Positions 1-9,644 of a stretch of 64,000 bases of DNA are shown piece by piece (the stretch's first letter is position 1; each line of letters begins with the position of its first letter). The translations under genes were made by a program, and so were the position numbers. This DNA comes from Piromyces finnis. Its lineage: Eukaryota; Neocallimastigomycota; Neocallimastigomycetes; Neocallimastigales; Neocallimastigaceae. The DNA lies in NCBI GenBank assembly GCA_002104945.1, contig MCFH01000053.1, forward strand, positions 246,501 to 310,500, given 5' to 3'. Under the pieces are notes generated by a model. The model ran no database searches. It was not told the origin of the DNA and worked only from the letters and a program-made list of their open reading frames with translations.

Positions 1-1856
1 TTAGATTTTTGTATATTAAATAATACACTACAAAATACTGTGTGTGTGTGTGTGTTTTTTTAAAAAAAAATGTATAAATGATAATAAAGTTCAGTATGAT
101 TTTAACAATTTTTTTTAACTAAATGTAGAAATAGATGATTTTTAATACTCTAATTACAGATAATCCCAAATAATTTCTAAATTATAATTAAAAAAAAATA
201 TTATATTCTATTTATATTAATAAGCATGAAAACTTTAATTTATTCTATTCTTTTTTAATTATAAATTATTCCATATCAAAAAATCTATTGCTCTGAATAA
301 ACTAAACCAGATTTAATCATTGATCATTCCTTATTAATTATCAATGGAATTAAATAAATAATATAAATATTCAAAAAAGAAATATATACATTAAAAAAAA
401 AAACTAACGTCCATATTAATTTATCTTACCTTTTAAGAATTTTTTTTAAAAAAAAAATTTAAAAAAAAAAAAAATTAAATTAGGACAACAATTATTTTAT
501 TAAAAAAAATGTTGGTTTACAATTTATTTTTTATTTATTTTATATTATATTTTAATAAAAATTTAATTATAAAAAAAGTTTTTTTTTTTTTAATTAGAGC
601 GTCTTTCAAGTAAATATTATGTAATAAAATTACGTTTTATATTAAGAATCATAGATTATAGTATATTTATTATTAATCATTGTTTTGATGGTATATTGGT
701 ATATAGATTAATCATAATCATTAATTATTAATAATTAATAATATTTATTATTAATAATGATATTGATAATTACTACTACACAATTGAATTATAGTTGTGT
801 AGTAAAAATTGTATTATGAGTATCTAGAATTAAAGGAGTAAACAATAAAACAAATAAAAAAGAAAGGAGGCATAATTAAAAAAAAATTATAAATAAAATT
901 TGTTAAAAAAATTAATAATAAAAAGGAATCATTTAATCTTTTAAATTATAACTAGATGATTATAATTACTTAATAAATATTTTTATATTATTTACTATTC
1001 ACACGAATACTTATATTATGACGATGTTATAATAATAAGAAGAAGAAGAAAAAGAAAGATATTTATATAAAGTATGAATATTTGTTATTGTAAAAATTAA
1101 ATTTTTGTAATATCTGTCTTTATCTTTTCCTTTTTTTGTTAAATATAGGAATGTAAAAAATTAATAAAATACCTCGAAAATAAAATTTTAAATAATCCTA
1201 AAATTTTATTGGTTATTATAATTTTTTTTTTTTTTTTAAATTTTATTATAAAGATTTTAAAAAAAATAATATATATATCAATATAAATTTATCATATATT
1301 ATAATATATTCTAGTTAGAAAATAAGCAAATCAAAATTTAAAAAAAAAAAAAAAAATACATGTTTGTTAATTGTATTGTAGTGCAAGATACAATTAATTT
1401 AAATATATTCATATAAATAGAATAAAAAGTACTATTATTTTTTTTTCTTTACACTTTAATATTTATTAAACTTAATACAAATAGTAAAGAAGTCAAGGTA
1501 ATAATTAAATTTTAGAATTTGTGTTTATAAATTGAAATAATTTAAATAGATTTATATACAATATATATATTTAATTTAAATGTATAAAAAATATAAATAA
1601 TACATATAAAAAATGAAATTTTTAAAATATTAATAAACTTATTTTTATAATTGATATTATAATATTATAAATTTAAATATATAAATTACAATTTAATTGT
1701 TTTTAAAAATACAAATTCATAACAAAATAAAACTACGAAAACATAAAAAATGAAATATAATCAATTTAAAATAATCAATACATATATCAATAAATTCAAA
1801 AAAAAAAAAAAATAATAATAATAATAATGAAAATAATGATAACAAAAATAATTTAG
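1..1856. other. AT-rich intergenic region upstream of adenylosuccinate lyase
   Basis: No open frame of useful length or RNA gene is visible. The stretch is almost pure A/T with poly(A) and poly(T) runs and a short (GT)n tract near 41-54. The last ~60 bases hold an A run and a (TAA)n tract just before the start codon. The promoter of the downstream gene presumably lies here, but no specific element is clear. Confidence 0.7.
774..804. repeat. Short perfect inverted repeat (10-bp arms)
   Basis: The arms TACTACACAA and TTGTGTAGTA are perfectly complementary around an 11-base loop. They follow an AT palindrome built from TAATAATTAATAAT-like units. This could be a hairpin or a decayed miniature element. 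No target duplication was identified. Confidence 0.5.
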
Positions 1857-3302
1857 ATGACCGATCACTCTAAGTACGCTTCTCCATTAACTGCCAGATA
1901 CGCCTCTAAGGAAATGGCTTACAACTTCTCTGACGACAGAAAGTTCAGTATCTGGAGACAACTTTGGATTAACCTTGCTGTTGCTGAAAAGCAATTAGGT
2001 ATTACTGATATTACTGATGAAGCTATTGAACAAATGAAGGCCAACATTCACAATATTGATTATGAAGTTGCTGCTGCTGAAGAAAAGCGTAGACGTCATG
2101 ATGTTATGGCTCATGTTCACACTTTTGGTGTTGTTGCTCCAGCTGCTGCCGGTATTATTCACTTAGGTGCTACTTCTTGCTATGTTACTGATAACTCTGA
2201 ATTAATCAACATGCGTGATGCTTTAGATATTGTCATTCCAAAGTTAGCTAGTTGTATTAAGAGTTTATCTGACTTTGCTGTTAAGTACAAGGATCTTCCA
2301 ACCCTTGGTTTCACTCACTTCCAACCAGCTCAATTAACTACTGTTGGTAAGCGTGCTTGTTTATGGCTTCAAGAACTTATTTTCGATTTAAGAAACTTCT
2401 CTCGTGCTAGAAATGATATTCGTTTCAGAGGTGTCAAGGGTACTACCGGTACTCAAGCCTCTTTCATGACTTTATTCAACAGAGACCATGACAAGATTGA
2501 ACAACTTGATGCTCTTGTTACTAAGTTATCTGGTTTTGAAAAGTCTTACGCTGTTACTGGTCAAACTTACTCCAGAAAGGTTGACTTAGATGTCCTTAGT
2601 GTCTTAGCCTCCTTCGGTGCTACTGCTCACAAGATTGCCACTGATATTCGTTTATTAGCTCACTTAAAGGAAATTGAAGAACCATTCGAAAAGGATCAAA
2701 TTGGTTCTTCTGCTATGGCTTACAAGAGAAACCCAATGCGTTGTGAACGTGTTTGCAGTTTATCTCGTCACCTTATGGCTCTTTTATCTGATGCTCACCA
2801 AACTGCTTCTGTTCAATGGTTAGAACGTACTCTTGATGATAGTGCTAACCGTCGTATTTCTATTCCAGAAGCTTTCCTTACTACTGATGTTGTCCTTACT
2901 CTCTTACAAAACATCTTCCAAGGTTTAGTTGTTTATCCAAAATCTATTGAACGCCGTATCAAGCAAGAACTTCCATTCATGGCTACTGAAAACTTCATTA
3001 TGGCCCGTGTTAAGGCTGGTGGTGACCGTCAAGTTTGTCACGAAGAAATTCGTGTTATGAGTCAAGAAGCCGCTAGAATGGTCAAGGCTGAAGGTAAGGA
3101 AAACGATTTAATTGAACGTATTAAGAAGAACGAATACTTCCAACCAATTATCGACCAATTAGATTCCTTATTAGACCCATCTACTTTCATTGGTCGTGCT
3201 CCACAACAAGTTGAAAACTTCATGAAGAACGAAGTTCAACCAATCTTAGAAGAATACGCTGAAGCTTTAAGCAACGCTCACCAAGAAGAAGTTAACGTTT
3301 AA
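1857..3302 (+). CDS. ADE13: Adenylosuccinate lyase
   Basis: This 481-residue intronless gene encodes the purine-biosynthesis lyase that removes fumarate from SAICAR and from adenylosuccinate. It belongs to the fumarase/aspartase superfamily, whose active sites form at the interfaces of a homotetramer. The family signature loop is present as [15 protein letters not shown] near residues 284-298 and carries the catalytic serine. The [10 protein letters not shown] and THFQPAQ motifs lie in the N-terminal half. Length fits eukaryotic ADSL/Ade13 (about 480). The ATG follows an A-rich leader with no other in-frame ATG nearby. Codon use is strongly biased (AAG, TTC, GGT, CGT), unlike the A/T-ending codons of TAF1 or CDC16, which suggests high expression. 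The enzyme should be cytosolic. Confidence 0.98.
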   Translation: MTDHSKYASPLTARYASKEMAYNFSDDRKFSIWRQLWINLAVAEKQLGITDITDEAIEQMKANIHNIDYEVAAAEEKRRRHDVMAHVHTFGVVAPAAAGIIHLGATSCYVTDNSELINMRDALDIVIPKLASCIKSLSDFAVKYKDLPTLGFTHFQPAQLTTVGKRACLWLQELIFDLRNFSRARNDIRFRGVKGTTGTQASFMTLFNRDHDKIEQLDALVTKLSGFEKSYAVTGQTYSRKVDLDVLSVLASFGATAHKIATDIRLLAHLKEIEEPFEKDQIGSSAMAYKRNPMRCERVCSLSRHLMALLSDAHQTASVQWLERTLDDSANRRISIPEAFLTTDVVLTLLQNIFQGLVVYPKSIERRIKQELPFMATENFIMARVKAGGDRQVCHEEIRVMSQEAARMVKAEGKENDLIERIKKNEYFQPIIDQLDSLLDPSTFIGRAPQQVENFMKNEVQPILEEYAEALSNAHQEEVNV

Positions 3303-3615
3303 GCAAAAAAGTAATTTATAATTTATTCCAAAAAAAAAGTAGTGTAACCAAAAAAAAGAAAAAAAGTTAAAAATTAATAATGAATAGATAATATTAATTT
3401 TAAGTTTTAGAAAAAAATCATGGATATAGAAATTTTTAATAAAAATTTTAGTAAGAGTTTTAATATACTATCCATTAATAATAACATATATGTAAATAAA
3501 ATAAAAAAAAAATAAAAAAAATTTAAATTATTAAAAAAAAATTTATAGAAATTTTAAAAATGGCAAAAGCTTTTTTTTTTTTGTAAATGAAAACATGGAT
3601 AATTTGAAATTTATG
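3303..3615. other. Short intergenic region between ADE13 and the Copia insertion
   Basis: AT-rich sequence presumably holding the ADE13 3' UTR. No gene is visible. The Copia target duplication starts at 3616. Confidence 0.7.
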
Positions 3616-3620
3616 GATCA
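3616..3620. repeat. Left target-site duplication of the Copia element (GATCA)
   Basis: Directly abuts the TGTG start of the 5' LTR. The same GATCA follows the 3' LTR at 15356-15360. Five bases is the usual duplication length for Ty1/copia integrases. Confidence 0.93.
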
Positions 3621-3685
3621 TGTGAAAATAAAATACATTCCAAAATAATATTTTATGTATTTTTTATGTATTTGTATTTTATAAA
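3621..3685 (+). repeat. Copia 5' LTR, first part (bases 1-65)
   Basis: Identical to the first 65 bases of the 3' LTR (15121-15185). The LTR is interrupted after ATAAA by the LINE 5' end and resumes at 9427. Confidence 0.96.
3672..3685. repeat. Left target-site duplication of the LINE (14 bp)
   Basis: TTGTATTTTATAAA occurs here and again right after the LINE poly(A) tail at 9413-9426. The uninterrupted 3' LTR of the Copia element contains it once, so the pre-insertion sequence is known. Confidence 0.95.
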
Positions 3686-3931
3686 CCCTCTTGGGAACGT
3701 GCCTTCATTTATTTAATAAATGTAGTTTCTCAAGGGGGTCTACTCATGCTCATGGTACTGAGAGAGTAGAAAGAATTAAATCCAAGTATTGCGCAATGGA
3801 TGCTTGGTGCCCTCTTAGGAATGTGCCTTCATTTATTTAATAAATGTAATTTCTCAAGGGGGTCTACTCATGCTCATGGTACTGAGAGAGTAGAAAGAAT
3901 TAAATCCAAGCATTGCGCAATGGATGCTTGG
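3686..3931 (+). repeat. Two tandem hairpin-rich monomers at the LINE 5' end (124-bp period)
   Basis: Monomer 1 starts at 3686 and monomer 2 at 3810, with only a few substitutions between them. Each holds three hairpins. The first is a 12-13 bp stem, CCCTCTTGGGAAC (3686-3698) against GTTTCTCAAGGGGG (3725-3738), capped by CATTTATT/AATAAATG. The second is nested: TCTACTC/GAGTAGA (3739-3745 and 3764-3770) around CTCA...TGAG (3749-3762). The third is CCAAGYAT/ATGCTTGG (3782-3807 in copy 1). The base change between copies in the third stem keeps pairing (G-U versus G-C). A shortened variant with the CTCATGGTACTGAG hairpin follows at about 3932-3980. The role is unknown; comparable 5' monomers in some LINEs act as promoters. 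Confidence 0.85.
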
Positions 3932-4575
3932 TTAGTCTTCAAGGGAAAATTATTAGGACTAAGCTCATGGTACTGAGCGATTAAAAAACATTTTATTCAT
4001 CAAATTTAAGTATTTGATGAATAAGTGAATGTTTGATTTTTCAGGTAAGTTTGTATAGTATTTAATTAGAAGAGTAATACATTTTGTTGCTGTATTTTTT
4101 CTTTTATTCATGTATTCATGTAGTACTACTCTTCTCTTGTAAGAATCCAATGTAGTCAACTTTAGCATTTGCATTGTACTTTTATATTCATGTAGCTATT
4201 GTTGTATTGTTTCTTGTAAGAGACTGATTCACTCTACATCATGTAAAAATACTATTCACAAGCTTTCTGGTGTCGACATTCTTGATTCAAATTTTTTACC
4301 AATTTAAATATTTAATGAAAAGTAAAGTCAAACAAGTTTAGTGTCAAAAAGCGAATCGAATTTACTAACAACAAACCAAAACTAGAATTTTTAAAGAAAA
4401 TTTACAACTAGAATTCAAAAAAAGAAACTTTAAACAAAGCATCGTAACAATTTTTGTACTATCCAGTACTTTTAAGAAGAGAGAGAGAGACAGATTTTTT
4501 TCCATATACGTTATATTTGTAATTTTTATTAGTATTTATTTTATATTCAATATTTTTTAATTAGAATTTATTATC
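3932..4575 (+). promoter_or_regulatory. Remainder of the LINE 5' UTR
   Basis: A degenerate third hairpin unit (TTAGTC/GACTAA, then GCTCA/TGAGC at 3963-3978) is followed by about 600 bases without an open frame on the + strand. It has moderate base composition and a GAGAGAGAGA tract near 4480. It presumably carries the internal promoter. Confidence 0.55.
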
Positions 4576-7500
4576 ATGTCAGTCCTTTATATTAAAGATA
4601 AGAATTATATCAGACGTGGTACCCGGTCTTATGGTATCCCCTTAGATGATATTCGCTCCTTCTTTATCCGTGGTATTCGATCATGGTCAGTAAATATGCT
4701 ATGGGAAAAACTCGAGGTTATTCTAGAAGATAAATTTAATTCAGTTATTAGTGTTAAATATTTTCAGACTTTCAATGATCACTTTTTCTTAGTCAAGGTT
4801 CATGGTTCATCAAAAGATTGTATTAAAATCTTACACATGTTAAAGAAGAAACTTTCAGTTACCTCAATTTCCTTTTCAGCTCGTAGTAGAAGGAATCACA
4901 AATACACTTTTTCCACTCTCAAACGTAAAATTTTAGTTTCTAATAAACATCAACATTCTATTCAACAATCATTTCAACAATCAGTTCAACAATCAGTTCA
5001 ACAATCTCATCAACAATCCGATCTTCAACAAGATCTTCAACAGGATCTTCAACAAGTTTCCCATCATGAAAATATTCCAGATCTACAGCAAACACAATTT
5101 CAATCTCAACATTCAACAATTAATTCTAATAGTTCTATCAACTCTGATAACAGTTCAATAGTTGATAGTTCTTCAGTTTCACAGCCATCTAGTAATAGTT
5201 CTACTTATTCCTCTGATGCATCATCCATTAATAACGATGACTTTAATAATAATAATAATAGCAACGATTCTTCCTCATCCAACAAGCCTGATAACTTTTC
5301 TTTTTGTCTTAGTTGGAACACCAATGGGTGGAATCATGAAAAGAGAGATAGTATTAGCTATTTCACAGCTATTTTCAAACCATTATTCTTATGTTTCCAA
5401 GAAACTGGTAATGGTTCTGGATCGAATACAGATTATCCTTGTCGTGTTACTTTGCGAAACTATAGACACTTTTTCAAGAAAGCTGACGAATCAGTTCCGG
5501 GAATGAGAGGTTTATATTTAGGTTTTCACAATTCGTGTCAAGCCTCACTTGAAAACTTCTCTGGAAAGTATATTATTTCTATTTATACTTTTAGTCTCTG
5601 GAATAGATTCAAATGCTCGATTGGAAATGTTTATATGCCTCATAGTCATCACAACATCTATGTTGATCATGCAAAGTTAGAAGTTCGCTTGTGGTTACAA
5701 ACTCATTCATCCCATCCATCGATTCTTGTTGGTGATTTTAATATGTCTAAAGTAAAATTATCCAACTGGTTATCAACTAATGGATTAGGAGATTGGGAAA
5801 TTCTTCCGCTTAGAGGGTCTACTATCTCTTGGACTCGAGGTGATCAATCTTCCGACATTGACCATGCTCTTATCAATTCGAAGATGAAAGATCTTATTCA
5901 CTCAGGATCATTTATAAATAATTTTTATCCTGTATCAGACCATAAGCCACTTCTTATTAATGGTAAAATTATTCCTATGGAAGATTTTTCTAATGACTTT
6001 AATGTTCCTAAGAAAATTCTGAAATGGAATAGATTAAAATGTATTGAGGAAAAGGAATCTATTCTCAGTCATAATAAATTCCAAATACTTTCAGCAAAAT
6101 TCAACGATCCTAATGTTTCTACAGATGAACTTTCCAAAGAGTTTACTTCAACTGCTTTTTCAATTGCAGACGAGCTCAGTATTACCTCAGCAAATAATGT
6201 TATAAAGTCTTCATTTCATATTTCACAACAAATTTTTAATCTTCAAAAAATCAAAATGAAGTTGTATAAGAGATTTAAAAAAGAAAGAATTTATGATATA
6301 GATGAATTTATTAAAAGAATTAAAATCTACCGTAAACTCATTGATTACATCCACAAAAGATGTAATGAATTTAGGAAGCAAGAATATCTTCATTGGATTA
6401 AAACAGGATGTGAGTATATGAAGAGTCATAATCCTAAGAAGGCCTGGAAATGGATCAAGAAAACTGCAAAAATTGGAAAAGATTCTTTCTTTATTGCTCA
6501 ACCAATTAAAAACAAAAATGGAGAATTAGTTGTTGCTACGGAAGAACAACTAGATGTGTGGCATGATCATTTCGAAAAGCTTGCATCAGATCCAAGTGGT
6601 GTAAGTCTTGATTTGGAGCATTGGTATGAAGAACCAACGAATAAACGTTTTTCACTCCCTATGCTTGATGAATGGGATATCAACCAAGATATTAGTATTG
6701 ATGAAGTCAAGTCAGCTATCCTCTCTACTCCGAATTATAAAGCATCAGGTCCGGATGGTATTCCAATTGAATTTTACAAAGCATTAATTCCATCAAGTAA
6801 TGATTCTAATAATGCTACAGATAATAATTCTTCCGGTAATACCACTTCAGATAATGATGCTTATGGTTTAAATTTTATTCTTAAATTATTCAACCGTATT
6901 TGGGATGGAGACTTCCCCAACTCATGGAATGAATCCAGTATTGTTTCTATTCCTAAGAAGGGAGATTTGACAGATTGTGATAACTATCGAGGTATATCAC
7001 TTATCAATAATGGTATTAAGTTGATTTCCAAAATTGTCACCACTAGAATCTCAGAATATGGTTTAAAGAATAATTTCATTAGACCTGAACAATTTGGTTT
7101 TCGAAAAAAGGAAGAAAGTATTAGTCTTTTCATTTCAATCCAAGAAATATGCCGTAGACGTCAATTAGATAATAAAGAGACATATTTGGCCTTTTTAGAT
7201 CTCAGGAAAGCATACGATTCAGTCCCAATCGGTAATATTCTCCATAAATTAGATTGTTTAGGAATCCGAGGTAAGAGTTTACAATTTATCAAAAATTTAT
7301 ATTTAACATCTAAGGCTAATGTCAAATTAGATGGACAATTCTCGAAATCTTTTGATGTGAAGAAAGGAGTCCGTCAAGGATGCCCTCTTTCTCCTATTCT
7401 CTTTAATCTCTTTATTAATGATATATTTAAAGAGTGTGAAGATCTCGGAGTCAGTTTAGGTGACACTCGATGCTGTGGTGGACTTTTTGCAGATGATATA

Positions 7501-9117
7501 GTTATTTGTGCTCCAACAAGAGGATGCTTAAAAAAGATGCTTAGAAGAGTTAATGAATGGGCCTTGTATAATGAAATGGAATTTGGTATCCAGAAGTGTT
7601 CAACGATGGTGATTCGTCCTGAATCAATAGAAAATCAGAACAAGAGAGATCCAACATTTTACTTAGCAGGACAACCCATTCCAACTACTGATTGTTATAC
7701 TTATCTTGGTGTTCCATTTGATAAGAATCTGTCCCTTAAACCAGTTATTAAAGCTCTTAATAACAAGGTTTTGAAAGGGCTTTTTTCAGTCAGTAAATTC
7801 TTAAGAAATCCTAATATTCCTATTCCCTTCAAAAAGCTAGTACTTAACTCACAAGTGATTAGCAGAGTTTCATACTTTGCACCATTACTTGGATCCAACA
7901 AAGCCAGGTCTAGTATTGCACAGAAGCATGTTAACAAAGGAATACGATGGGTTGCCGGAGTTCATAAAGCTGTATCGTTTATATCTTTATACTCTATTTC
8001 AAAAGATTTGAATATTCCTCCATTGTCAGCCAAATGTGCATTAGCTCAGGTTAGATGTTTTAACAAATGGAAAAACTCAAATTGTATTATCTCATACCTT
8101 GTCAATTACATTCCTAAATTTAGAAAATACACGTGGTGCAAATCCAGTAGGACACTTGATAAAAAACTAAAGAAACATGGAGATGTTAAAGCAGTTAAAA
8201 ACTTTTATTGGAAAGATCTCAAAGGGAATTCAATCAAAGCGCAATATTATGATGATAATAAGTTTATTGAAACTAAAGATTTTATTAAATTATGTTATGA
8301 GTACCCAGAGTTTGCCTATGGCTTCTACTGGCTATTGAAAGCAAGAAGCGGATACAAGTTGGATGCTAGAGTTGCCAAAGCTGCCAAATTTGTTGATCCA
8401 GTTTGTCCTAACTACTGTCCATGTTGCAAGTGTGGAGATCAAAGTATTAAACATTGGTTATTAGATTGTCCAACATTTAGAGATATCCGTATTAAACATT
8501 ATGATTCCATAGTCCAGCTATTAAATTTTTTCAGTCAACGTAATTCCAATAGTCCTATCAATAATAATGAAATTGATAATATCAGTAGAGATAGTAATAA
8601 CATTAATAGTAATAGTAACAATAGTAGTAATAGCAATAGTAATAATAACAATAGTAATAGTAACAATAGTAATAATAACAATAGTAGTAATAGAAATAAT
8701 AATATTAGTAATGATAGCAATAGTGAAGATAATAATTCTAATTTAGATAGTAATTTAGTTAATGATAGTAATAGTTCTAATAATCCGGTGAATATTAATG
8801 TGTATGATTATTCTAGTGTGTGCAGTAAAATATTTAAATTCCTTCTTGGGGGAAGAAGTTTTAACAATATCAATTACAATTCAAGGGAATGGAAAGAACT
8901 TTGTAAGCGTCAGATTCAATCTGGTACTAATGAAGGAACACCATTCTTGACGGTAACCGCGGAACTTCTAACCAAAATCATGCCTTTTGCTATTGGCCAG
9001 CAATGGTCAATGTTCAAAAGGTTTGAAGCAACATCCAAGAGCGTCAATGCTGAAGAAACAGTAAGACAGGCCAGGAGGGCCAGCGCAACCAATGGAGATC
9101 ATAATTTTGTCCCATGA
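4576..9117 (+). CDS. LINE polyprotein: endonuclease and reverse transcriptase
   Basis: This intact 1513-residue ORF ends in TGA, unlike the TAA of the host genes here. Residues 1-115 form a basic, possibly RRM-like N-terminal domain, followed by Gln-rich (about 126-160) and Ser/Asn-rich stretches. An exonuclease-endonuclease-phosphatase endonuclease spans about 243-460, with WNTNGW, FQETG, VGDFNM and SDHKPL motifs (target nicking). The reverse transcriptase spans about 770-1060: SIPKKGDLTDCDNYRGISL, LDLRKAYDSV, RQGCPLSP, the FADD catalytic box near 970, and YLGVPF. A CCHC zinc motif (CPCCKCGDQSIKHWLLDC) lies near 1280-1298, then a long Asn/Ser run at about 1318-1408. There is no separate ORF1, so the N-terminal region may be a fused ORF1 equivalent. 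No RNase H was recognised. Confidence 0.96.
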   Translation: MSVLYIKDKNYIRRGTRSYGIPLDDIRSFFIRGIRSWSVNMLWEKLEVILEDKFNSVISVKYFQTFNDHFFLVKVHGSSKDCIKILHMLKKKLSVTSISFSARSRRNHKYTFSTLKRKILVSNKHQHSIQQSFQQSVQQSVQQSHQQSDLQQDLQQDLQQVSHHENIPDLQQTQFQSQHSTINSNSSINSDNSSIVDSSSVSQPSSNSSTYSSDASSINNDDFNNNNNSNDSSSSNKPDNFSFCLSWNTNGWNHEKRDSISYFTAIFKPLFLCFQETGNGSGSNTDYPCRVTLRNYRHFFKKADESVPGMRGLYLGFHNSCQASLENFSGKYIISIYTFSLWNRFKCSIGNVYMPHSHHNIYVDHAKLEVRLWLQTHSSHPSILVGDFNMSKVKLSNWLSTNGLGDWEILPLRGSTISWTRGDQSSDIDHALINSKMKDLIHSGSFINNFYPVSDHKPLLINGKIIPMEDFSNDFNVPKKILKWNRLKCIEEKESILSHNKFQILSAKFNDPNVSTDELSKEFTSTAFSIADELSITSANNVIKSSFHISQQIFNLQKIKMKLYKRFKKERIYDIDEFIKRIKIYRKLIDYIHKRCNEFRKQEYLHWIKTGCEYMKSHNPKKAWKWIKKTAKIGKDSFFIAQPIKNKNGELVVATEEQLDVWHDHFEKLASDPSGVSLDLEHWYEEPTNKRFSLPMLDEWDINQDISIDEVKSAILSTPNYKASGPDGIPIEFYKALIPSSNDSNNATDNNSSGNTTSDNDAYGLNFILKLFNRIWDGDFPNSWNESSIVSIPKKGDLTDCDNYRGISLINNGIKLISKIVTTRISEYGLKNNFIRPEQFGFRKKEESISLFISIQEICRRRQLDNKETYLAFLDLRKAYDSVPIGNILHKLDCLGIRGKSLQFIKNLYLTSKANVKLDGQFSKSFDVKKGVRQGCPLSPILFNLFINDIFKECEDLGVSLGDTRCCGGLFADDIVICAPTRGCLKKMLRRVNEWALYNEMEFGIQKCSTMVIRPESIENQNKRDPTFYLAGQPIPTTDCYTYLGVPFDKNLSLKPVIKALNNKVLKGLFSVSKFLRNPNIPIPFKKLVLNSQVISRVSYFAPLLGSNKARSSIAQKHVNKGIRWVAGVHKAVSFISLYSISKDLNIPPLSAKCALAQVRCFNKWKNSNCIISYLVNYIPKFRKYTWCKSSRTLDKKLKKHGDVKAVKNFYWKDLKGNSIKAQYYDDNKFIETKDFIKLCYEYPEFAYGFYWLLKARSGYKLDARVAKAAKFVDPVCPNYCPCCKCGDQSIKHWLLDCPTFRDIRIKHYDSIVQLLNFFSQRNSNSPINNNEIDNISRDSNNINSNSNNSSNSNSNNNNSNSNNSNNNNSSNRNNNISNDSNSEDNNSNLDSNLVNDSNSSNNPVNINVYDYSSVCSKIFKFLLGGRSFNNINYNSREWKELCKRQIQSGTNEGTPFLTVTAELLTKIMPFAIGQQWSMFKRFEATSKSVNAEETVRQARRASATNGDHNFVP

Positions 9118-9352
9118 TAAAATTTTGATCTTTGGCTCGGTGTCCCATTGGAAGTCAAATACAATTATTATACTTTAGTATGATAGTGGCTTTCTTACTT
9201 TAATTAAAATTACTAGAATACATTATACCCAATTTTTATTCATTTGTGTTTATTTAAACATATTTTTTTTATTTTTATTTTATTTTAATTTTTATATTTC
9301 ATGTATTATAATTTTAATTAAATTAATAATAAAGTTTAAAATATTTGATGCC

Positions 9353-9412
<60 letters not shown>
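9118..9412 (+). other. LINE 3' UTR and poly(A) tail
   Basis: A 3' UTR of about 238 bases with an AATAATAAA-like signal near 9325 runs into a pure A tract at about 9356-9412 (57 A). Confidence 0.9.
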
Positions 9413-9415
<3 letters not shown>

Positions 9416-9426
9416 TATTTTATAAA
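9413..9426. repeat. Right target-site duplication of the LINE (14 bp)
   Basis: Exact copy of 3672-3685, directly after the poly(A) tail. The Copia LTR sequence continues in register from 9427. Confidence 0.95.
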
Positions 9427-9596
9427 ATTATAAATTAATATTGTACTACATTTTTATTCTTTGGTTATTTTTTAATAAAAAGATTTTAAGAAAGTTACAA
9501 TATTTATATTATAAAATAAATATAAATAAATAAAAGATTATAAAAACCCAAATAGTTTTATAAATAAATTTAAGTGTAAACTAAATTTATCTGACA
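9427..9596 (+). repeat. Copia 5' LTR, second part (bases 66-235)
   Basis: Identical to 15186-15355 and ends in CTGACA. Together with 3621-3685 it makes the full 235-bp LTR. Confidence 0.96.
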
Positions 9597-9610
9597 GATT
9601 AAGAGTCTCA
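9597..9610 (+). other. Copia primer-binding site matching the anticodon arm of a lysine tRNA
   Basis: The sequence right after the 5' LTR is GATTAAGAGTCTCA. Its reverse complement, TGAGACTCTTAATC, has the form of a tRNA-Lys(CUU) anticodon arm: loop CTCTTAA with anticodon CTT, a 5-nt 5' stem and the first two bases of the 3' stem. The primer would then be an internally cleaved 5' tRNA half, as in Drosophila copia and yeast Ty5, which use initiator Met tRNA. The lysine assignment is from general knowledge of tRNA-Lys sequences; no tRNA gene lies in this window. Confidence 0.65.
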
Positions 9611-9644
9611 ATTGCTCTTATATTTAAGTAAGTTTTTTTTTAAT

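Larger units (their letters stand above)
3686..9412 (+). mobile_element. Full-length APE-type non-LTR retrotransposon (LINE)
   Basis: This 5727-bp element lies between two 14-bp duplications and ends in an uninterrupted run of about 57 A. It contains a structured tandem-repeat 5' UTR, one intact long ORF (4576-9117) and a 3' UTR. Domain order (apurinic-type endonuclease, reverse transcriptase, C-terminal CCHC) places it among the APE-type LINEs; Tad-like fungal clades are plausible but not proven. It has the same orientation as the Copia host element and is younger than it. The intact ORF, long pure poly(A) and perfect duplication suggest recent activity. Confidence 0.96.

Noticed and set aside
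774-804. Transcription terminator or MITE
   Set aside because: A bacterial-type terminator makes no sense here, and no target duplication or family match is visible, so it is listed only as an inverted repeat.
3686-3810. Hammerhead or HDV-like ribozyme at the LINE 5' end
   Set aside because: No CUGAUGA/GAAA hammerhead core and no G-starting nested double-pseudoknot pattern could be found. The structure is a series of simple nested hairpins.
3965-4174. 69-codon minus-strand ORF inside the LINE 5' UTR
   Set aside because: Lies within the element's leader, has no recognisable features, and is antisense to the element.
8535-8720. Leu-rich minus-strand ORF
   Set aside because: It is the complement of the Asn/Ser repeat tract of the LINE protein.
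9612-9644. Copia ORF start at the upstream TTG
   Set aside because: Non-ATG start overlapping the hairpin region after the primer site. The ATG at 9645 gives a normal Gag start.
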